From Bacillota bacterium (lineage in GTDB: Bacteria; Bacillota; Clostridia; Lachnospirales; Lachnospiraceae), in NCBI GenBank assembly GCA_023412855.1, contig JAEZRJ010000088.1, positions 1-26,838 of the forward strand: a stretch of DNA of 26,838 nucleotides, in the 5' to 3' direction. Positions 22,713-26,838 of the stretch are shown piece after piece. Numbering within the stretch: position 1 is the first letter of the stretch; every line of letters begins with the position of its first letter. Below the pieces are notes generated by a model, which saw only the letters and a list, made by a program, of their open reading frames with translations, made no database searches and was not told the DNA's origin. A program made the translations under genes and the position numbers.

Positions 22713-23264
22713 ATGGATAAAGTATGTGTTTTTTTCGCGACGGGATTTGAGGAAATAGAAGCTCTGACGGCAGTGGATCTGTTGCGGAGGGCGGGAATCG
22801 ATACGGAGCTGGTTTCTATAACCGGAGAAATGGAAGTGATGGGTTCTCACGGAATCGCCGTAAAGATGGATAAATTATTTGAAGACGTGGTTTTTAGCGA
22901 GGTTACGATGCTTATTCTTCCGGGAGGCGCCGGAACGAAGCATCTGGAGGCGCACACGGCATTGATGAATCGAATAGACGCGTTTTATAAGGAAGGAAAA
23001 GATATCGCTGCAATCTGCGCAGCTCCCAGTATTTTAGGACATAGAGGAATGCTGAAGGGAAAGAAAGCCTGCTCCTTCCCCGACTACGAAAGCCACCTTG
23101 AGGGTGCTGACGTAACGAAAAATCCGGCTGAAATTGCGGACAATATTATAACCTCCAGGGGTATGGGCTGCTCCATAGACTTCGGACTTGCTATAGTGAA
23201 AAAGCTTCGGGGAGAAGATGCGGCAAGAGCGCTTGCGGATAAAATCGTTTACGAACATTATTGA
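22713..23264 (+). CDS. DJ-1/PfpI-family protein
   Basis: A 183-residue flavodoxin-like protein of the DJ-1 superfamily. The conserved nucleophile-elbow cysteine is Cys102 in AAICAAPSILG, with Glu14 in ATGFEEIEA 88 residues before it, the same spacing as in human DJ-1 (Glu18, Cys106). LILPGGAGT precedes the elbow. Relatives act as chaperone, glyoxalase/deglycase or redox-responsive proteins; which applies here is not determined. AAAGGAAA lies before the ATG. It is the first gene of a three-gene run with a CBS protein and a threonine-aldolase-like enzyme, with gaps of only 24-26 bases. Confidence 0.93.
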   Translation: MDKVCVFFATGFEEIEALTAVDLLRRAGIDTELVSITGEMEVMGSHGIAVKMDKLFEDVVFSEVTMLILPGGAGTKHLEAHTALMNRIDAFYKEGKDIAAICAAPSILGHRGMLKGKKACSFPDYESHLEGADVTKNPAEIADNIITSRGMGCSIDFGLAIVKKLRGEDAARALADKIVYEHY

Positions 23265-23290
23265 CGGATACAGCTTCTGGAGAAAAGTTT

Positions 23291-23704
23291 ATGAATATAC
23301 TATTTTTTTTAACACCGAAAAATGAGGTCGCTTATATTTACGACGACGATACCCTAAGACAGACATTAGAAAAGATGGAGCATCACAGATATACTGCGAT
23401 TCCGGTTATCGACCATATGAATGGAAAATATATAGGAACGATAACGGAAGGCGACCTGCTTTGGGATGTAAAGGAGCGGTATGACCTGACACTCAAAAAG
23501 GCGGAGGATATTCCTATCCTTTCGATAAAGAGAAAGAGAGACAATGAACCGGTGGAGGCGGATGCGGATATTGAAGATTTGATAAGCAAAGTCATGAATC
23601 AGAATTTCGTGCCGGTTATCGATGATAAACGGTGCTTCATTGGAATTATTACGAGAAAAGATGTAATACAATACTTGACAGAAAAGTGCGGATTAAATAA
23701 GTAA
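23291..23704 (+). CDS. CBS-domain pair protein
   Basis: A 137-residue protein made only of two CBS motifs, which pair to bind adenine nucleotides (family knowledge). CBS1 covers about 8-62 (TLEKMEHHRYTAIPVIDHMNG; GTITEGDLLW) and CBS2 about 72-133 (LISKVMNQNFVPVIDDKR; GIITRKDVIQYL). No catalytic domain is attached, so it probably regulates another protein. The start at 23291 is chosen for GGAG 8 bases before it; a TTG at 23261 is in frame but overlaps the DJ-1 gene. Its position suggests a role with its operon partners, but no partner is known. Confidence 0.9.
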   Translation: MNILFFLTPKNEVAYIYDDDTLRQTLEKMEHHRYTAIPVIDHMNGKYIGTITEGDLLWDVKERYDLTLKKAEDIPILSIKRKRDNEPVEADADIEDLISKVMNQNFVPVIDDKRCFIGIITRKDVIQYLTEKCGLNK

Positions 23705-23728
23705 GCATAGGAAGAAGGAAAAAAAGTA

Positions 23729-24754
23729 ATGCTTCATTTTGACAGCGATTATATGGAAGGTGCACATGCGGCTATTATGAAGAGGCTGATGGAGACCAAC
23801 ATGGAACAGACGTCCGGCTATGGAACGGATGAATACAGTAACAATGCAAAGGAAAAGATAAAGAAAGCCTGCAATGCGCCGGAGGCAGAAGTTTTTTTCC
23901 TTATGGGAGGAACGCAGACCAATCGGACAGCAATCGACGGGATATTACGGGGGTATGAAGGCGTTCTGGCCGCAGAATGCGGACATATCAGCGTTCATGA
24001 GTCCGGAGCGATAGAAGCGGGCGGCCACAAGGTGTTGACGCTGCCTCATGAAAAAGGCAAGCTTAAAGTGAAGACGGTGGAGGATTATTTGGCAAGGTTT
24101 TATCAGGATGCAAATTGGCCCCATATGGTGATACCGGGAATGCTATATGTGTCGCATCCCACGGAATACGGAGCCATTTATACGAAAGAGGAGCTGGAAG
24201 GACTGCATGAGGTCTGCAAAAGGTATCATATTCCAATGTATATTGACGGAGCAAGGTTAGGCTACGGGCTGGCCGCGGATAATACGGATGTGACGCTTAG
24301 TGACATTGCAAGGTGCTGCGAGGCATTTTACATCGGCGGAACGAAGGTAGGAGCTCTTTTCGGGGAAGCGCTGGTATTTACCAAGGCAGAGCTTGTTCCC
24401 AACTTTTTTACGACAATCAAACAGCATGGCGGACTGCTGGCCAAGGGAAGACTTCTGGGGCTGCAGTTCGATACACTTTTTACGGACGATTTATATATGA
24501 AGATTTCCCGCAATGCGATTGAAAGAGCTCTGGAATTGAAGGAAGGGCTTAAGGAAAAGGGCTATGAGCTGTTCTTTGAATCGCCCACTAACCAGCAGTT
24601 TCTTATTATGGAAAATAAAAAGATCGAAGAGCTGAAGGAAAAAGTGTCTTTCGGCTTCTGGGAGGTCTATGACGAAAAACATACGGTAGTCCGCATCGCT
24701 ACGGGTTGGGCGACAGAGAGTGCAGATATCGGGGCCTTATTAAAATTACTTTAA
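23729..24754 (+). CDS. Threonine aldolase-like PLP enzyme (beta-eliminating lyase family)
   Basis: A 341-residue fold-type I pyridoxal-phosphate enzyme. The probable PLP lysine is Lys206 in YIGGTKVGALFGE, and Asp173 in YIDGARLGYGLA should pair with the cofactor ring. The N-terminal HFDSDYMEGAH and MGGTQTNRTAID match low-specificity threonine aldolases, which split threonine or allo-threonine into glycine and acetaldehyde. The beta-eliminating-lyase family includes other activities, so substrate is not certain. GGAAGAAGG lies upstream of the ATG. It ends the DJ-1/CBS operon; no clear terminator is seen after it. Confidence 0.92.
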   Translation: MLHFDSDYMEGAHAAIMKRLMETNMEQTSGYGTDEYSNNAKEKIKKACNAPEAEVFFLMGGTQTNRTAIDGILRGYEGVLAAECGHISVHESGAIEAGGHKVLTLPHEKGKLKVKTVEDYLARFYQDANWPHMVIPGMLYVSHPTEYGAIYTKEELEGLHEVCKRYHIPMYIDGARLGYGLAADNTDVTLSDIARCCEAFYIGGTKVGALFGEALVFTKAELVPNFFTTIKQHGGLLAKGRLLGLQFDTLFTDDLYMKISRNAIERALELKEGLKEKGYELFFESPTNQQFLIMENKKIEELKEKVSFGFWEVYDEKHTVVRIATGWATESADIGALLKLL

Positions 24755-24861
24755 AGAATCAAATTTTTTTCCAAAACTTACCTTCATAATTAATTCATCT
24801 TCGTAAATACTAACATCAAGATAAGTAATTAAGTTCGTGCTTGGTTCGAATACGGAAACGC

Positions 24862-24900
24862 ATTTGAGGTAAGCAGAGAACAGAAGTGCTTATCTCAAAT
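24862..24900 (+). promoter_or_regulatory. 13-bp hairpin upstream of the spore-protein gene
   Basis: ATTTGAGGTAAGC (24862-24874) pairs with GCTTATCTCAAAT (24888-24900), with one G-U, around a 13-nt loop. No T-run follows, so it is not a terminator. It ends 45 bases before the SASP start and may lie in its leader. No convincing sigma-G promoter could be placed in 24755-24945. Confidence 0.55.
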
Positions 24901-24945
24901 ATAGATAGCGGAAAGCTAGAAACAGTAAAGTGGAGGTGAATTAAG

Positions 24946-25146
24946 ATGGCAAGTAGCAGGTCTAATAGAGTAGAGGTTCCTGAAGCTAAGGCAGCTATGG
25001 ATCGCTTCAAAACAGAAGTTGCTTCTGAATTAGGTGTTAACCTGAAACAGGGTTACAATGGTGATTTGACGTCTAAGGATGCCGGTTCTATCGGCGGCGA
25101 GATGGTTCGTAGAATGATCCAGAAGCAAGAAGAGCAGATGAAATAA
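24946..25146 (+). CDS. Alpha/beta-type small acid-soluble spore protein
   Basis: A 66-residue DNA-binding protein that coats and protects spore DNA. It contains the germination-protease site region (KTEVASELGV, residues 22-31) and the conserved C-terminal block GDLTSKDAGSIGGEMVRRMI. Length and composition fit the family. GGAGGTGA lies before the ATG, and a strong terminator follows. Expression in the forespore under sigma G is expected from family knowledge. It is the clearest evidence that the host forms spores. Confidence 0.96.
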   Translation: MASSRSNRVEVPEAKAAMDRFKTEVASELGVNLKQGYNGDLTSKDAGSIGGEMVRRMIQKQEEQMK

Positions 25147-25198
25147 CGTAAAGAAGTAAGTAGTGCCAATAAGAAATATCGATAAGAGGTAAAGACGG

Positions 25199-25227
25199 CC
25201 CGCCTGTAAATCAGGCGGGTTGTTTTT
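25199..25227 (+). terminator. Intrinsic terminator after the SASP gene
   Basis: CCCGCCTG (25199-25206) pairs perfectly with CAGGCGGG (25212-25219) around TAAAT, followed by TTGTTTTT. Confidence 0.93.
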
Positions 25228-25259
25228 ACGAATAAATGCTGGTATTTTTGGAATCGATG

Positions 25260-25268
25260 TGATATAAT
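25260..25268 (+). promoter_or_regulatory. Extended -10 promoter of tig
   Basis: TGATATAAT has the TG extension and a perfect TATAAT (25263-25268). The -35 is poor. A second TATAAT at 25334-25339 lies only 20 bases before the start codon and lacks a -35, so it is less likely. Confidence 0.55.
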
Positions 25269-25359
25269 CGTAAAATGACTGTGATTGTGTACTTTTTTAC
25301 AAAAGTCAATGAATTAATGGACATGACCATTTATATAATAAGTAGGAGGAAATCACTTA

Positions 25360-26646
25360 ATGAGCTTACAAGTAGAAAAATTAGAAAAGAACATGGCAAA
25401 ACTTACGATAGAAGTTTCTGCTGAAGAATTGGAAAAGGCGATAGAAGGTGCTTACAAAAAGAATAGAAACAGCATCAGCATCCCGGGCTTTCGAAAGGGC
25501 AAAGTGCCTCGTCCGATGGTGGAGAAGATGTATGGTAAAGAGATTTTCTACGAAGATGCTGCTAACGCATTGATTCCTGAGGCATATGAGAAGGCATATG
25601 ACGAGTGCGAGGAAGAAATCGTATCTTCTCCGAAGATTGAGGTAGTGCAGATCGAAGCCGGAAAGCCTTTTATCTTCACGGCAGAGGTTGCATTGAAGCC
25701 GGAAGTGAAGCTTGGCAAATACAAAGGCGTAAAGATCGACAAGGTGGACGCAGAGGTTACCGAGGAAGAAGTAACTGCGGAAATCGATAAAGAAAGAGAA
25801 AGAAACGCAAGAAATATTAACGTGACCGATAGAGCGGTAAACGACGGCGATATGACTGTTATCGACTTCGAAGGCTTTGTAGACGACGTTGCTTTCGAAG
25901 GCGGCAAGGGAGAGAACTATCCTCTCACCATCGGTTCGGGTGCATTTATCCCCGGTTTCGAGGAGCAGCTTGTAGGAGCAGAGATTGGCAAAGAAATAGA
26001 AGTAAACGTTACCTTCCCCGAAGATTATCAGGCGGAAGAACTGAAAGGGAAAGTTGCCGTATTCAAATGTACGGTAAAAGAAATCAAAGAAAAAGAGCTG
26101 CCTGAATTAGACGATGAATTCGCGGGAGAAGTATCCGAATTCGAGACTCTGGCAGAGTACAAGGAAGATATAAAGAAAAATCTTGTAGAGAAGAAGGAAA
26201 AAGATGCTAAGAATGCGAAGGAAGAAGCGGTAATCGATGAGATTATTAACGATTCCGATATGGAGATTCCTGAAGCTATGATAACCACGCAGCAGAGACA
26301 GACAGTGGATGATTTTGCACAAAGAATGCAGATGCAGGGCCTTTCCATGGAGCAGTACTTCCAGTTCACCGGCTCTAATTACGAGATGCTTTTAGAGCAG
26401 GTTAAGCCTCAGGCGGAGAAGAGAATCAAATCCAGACTGGTGCTCGAAGCCGTAGTGGAGAAAGAGAAGATCGAAGTTTCCGAAGAAGAATACGTAAAGG
26501 AAACGGAAAAAATGGCTGAAGCATATCAGATGGAAGCTGAAAAAGTAAGAGAGATGCTCGGTGAGAAGGAAAAAGCACAAGTCATGAAAGATCTCGCTAT
26601 TCAGAAGGCAGTAGAGTTTGTTGTGGAAAATGCGAAGGAAAAGTAA
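25360..26646 (+). CDS. tig: Trigger factor, ribosome-associated chaperone/prolyl isomerase
   Basis: A 428-residue chaperone that binds the ribosome exit tunnel and folds nascent chains. The N-terminal ribosome-binding signature is IPGFRKGKVPRPMVEKMYG (about 41-59). The FKBP-type isomerase domain spans about 150-245 (VIDFEGFVDDVAFEGGKGEN; GSGAFIPGFEEQLVGAEIG). The C-terminal half is a long helical, charged substrate-binding domain. Length is standard. TAGGAGGAAATC precedes the ATG. clpP follows after 132 bases with its own promoter, the common tig-clpP order. Confidence 0.98.
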   Translation: MSLQVEKLEKNMAKLTIEVSAEELEKAIEGAYKKNRNSISIPGFRKGKVPRPMVEKMYGKEIFYEDAANALIPEAYEKAYDECEEEIVSSPKIEVVQIEAGKPFIFTAEVALKPEVKLGKYKGVKIDKVDAEVTEEEVTAEIDKERERNARNINVTDRAVNDGDMTVIDFEGFVDDVAFEGGKGENYPLTIGSGAFIPGFEEQLVGAEIGKEIEVNVTFPEDYQAEELKGKVAVFKCTVKEIKEKELPELDDEFAGEVSEFETLAEYKEDIKKNLVEKKEKDAKNAKEEAVIDEIINDSDMEIPEAMITTQQRQTVDDFAQRMQMQGLSMEQYFQFTGSNYEMLLEQVKPQAEKRIKSRLVLEAVVEKEKIEVSEEEYVKETEKMAEAYQMEAEKVREMLGEKEKAQVMKDLAIQKAVEFVVENAKEK

Positions 26647-26700
26647 AGCATAAAAACTTTATAAAACAATTAAAATTCTCTTAATTCAGTGCCTGTTTTA

Positions 26701-26729
26701 TTGCAAAAACGAATCGTGTGAATTATGAT
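26701..26729 (+). promoter_or_regulatory. Promoter of clpP
   Basis: TTGCAA (26701-26706) and TATGAT (26724-26729) are 17 bases apart, about 50 bases before the clpP start. No clear terminator was found after tig, so read-through is also likely. Confidence 0.7.
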
Positions 26730-26778
26730 TAAAACATCTCTGACAGAGAAATAACGGATCAGGCTAGGAGGAATTAAA

Positions 26779-26838
26779 ATGAGTTTAGTGCCTTATGTCA
26801 TTGAACAAACGAGCAGGGGCGAAAGATCCTACGATATT
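26779..26838 (+). CDS. clpP: ATP-dependent Clp protease proteolytic subunit, N-terminal fragment
   Basis: Only 20 codons lie in the window: MSLVPYVIEQTSRGERSYDI. This is the typical ClpP N-terminus (VPxVIEQTxRGERxYDI). ClpP is the serine protease core that works with ClpX or ClpA/C. The AGGAGG site and the position after tig support the call. The gene is cut by the window edge. Confidence 0.93.
   Translation, partial: MSLVPYVIEQTSRGERSYDI

Noticed and set aside
25334..25339. TATAAT as the tig promoter
   Set aside because: No -35 box at proper spacing and it would leave a leader of only about 14 bases overlapping the ribosome site; the extended -10 at 25260 is preferred.

Overview
The window looks like chromosome of a spore-forming anaerobic Firmicute, most probably a Lachnospiraceae/Clostridium cluster XIVa species. 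The taxonomic call is inference. It rests on an alpha/beta-type small acid-soluble spore protein, a YesM/YesN-type sensor pair, strong AGGAGG ribosome-binding sites, a CsoR/metal-ATPase pair, and trigger factor followed directly by clpP. No rRNA, tRNA, CRISPR array, phage gene or transposase is visible.

Layout. (1) Positions 1-1760: a terminator for an off-window gene, then a leftward ABC-F ATPase with a candidate leader ORF overlapping its start. (2) 1890-12132: a glycan-use locus. It has a cytoplasmic GH30 glycosidase, a sugar ABC importer without an ATPase (lipoprotein plus two permeases), and a second binding lipoprotein followed closely by a YesM-type histidine kinase and a YesN/AraC-type response regulator. 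The GH30 gene and the importer share a promoter block with an identical 14-bp palindrome. (3) 12190-18450: a second sugar locus with a binding lipoprotein, two permeases, MalQ (4-alpha-glucanotransferase) and a LacI-family regulator. The lipoprotein promoter has helically phased A-tracts, good -35/-10 boxes and three tandem 12-bp LacI-type operators. (4) 18483-22539: a CYTH protein, a CsoR-type repressor and a P1B metal ATPase with clear palindromic operators, and an aromatic-acid-exporter-like membrane protein. (5) 22621-26838: a DJ-1/PfpI, CBS and threonine-aldolase-like operon, a SASP gene, tig, and the first 20 codons of clpP.

The most unusual structure is a family of about 150-bp highly structured repeats, with four copies in non-coding DNA (2023, 3582, 13755 and 18976). 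Three intact copies end in 12-bp inverted repeats (GTTACTGTTCAC) and are flanked by 8-bp direct repeats (one exact, two at 7/8), so they behave like a non-autonomous, MITE-like mobile element. Internal hairpins are kept, in one place by a double compensatory change. One copy sits in the probable 5' leader of the GH30 gene, one starts 4 bases after a lipoprotein stop codon, and one lies between divergent genes.

How the genes may work together: importer 1 would bring in short glycans, which cytoplasmic GH30 cleaves. The second lipoprotein with YesM/YesN may form a three-component sensor. Importer 2 with MalQ would take up and rearrange maltodextrin-like alpha-glucans under LacI control. Neither importer has its own ATPase, so both probably share an MsmK/MalK-type ATPase encoded elsewhere.
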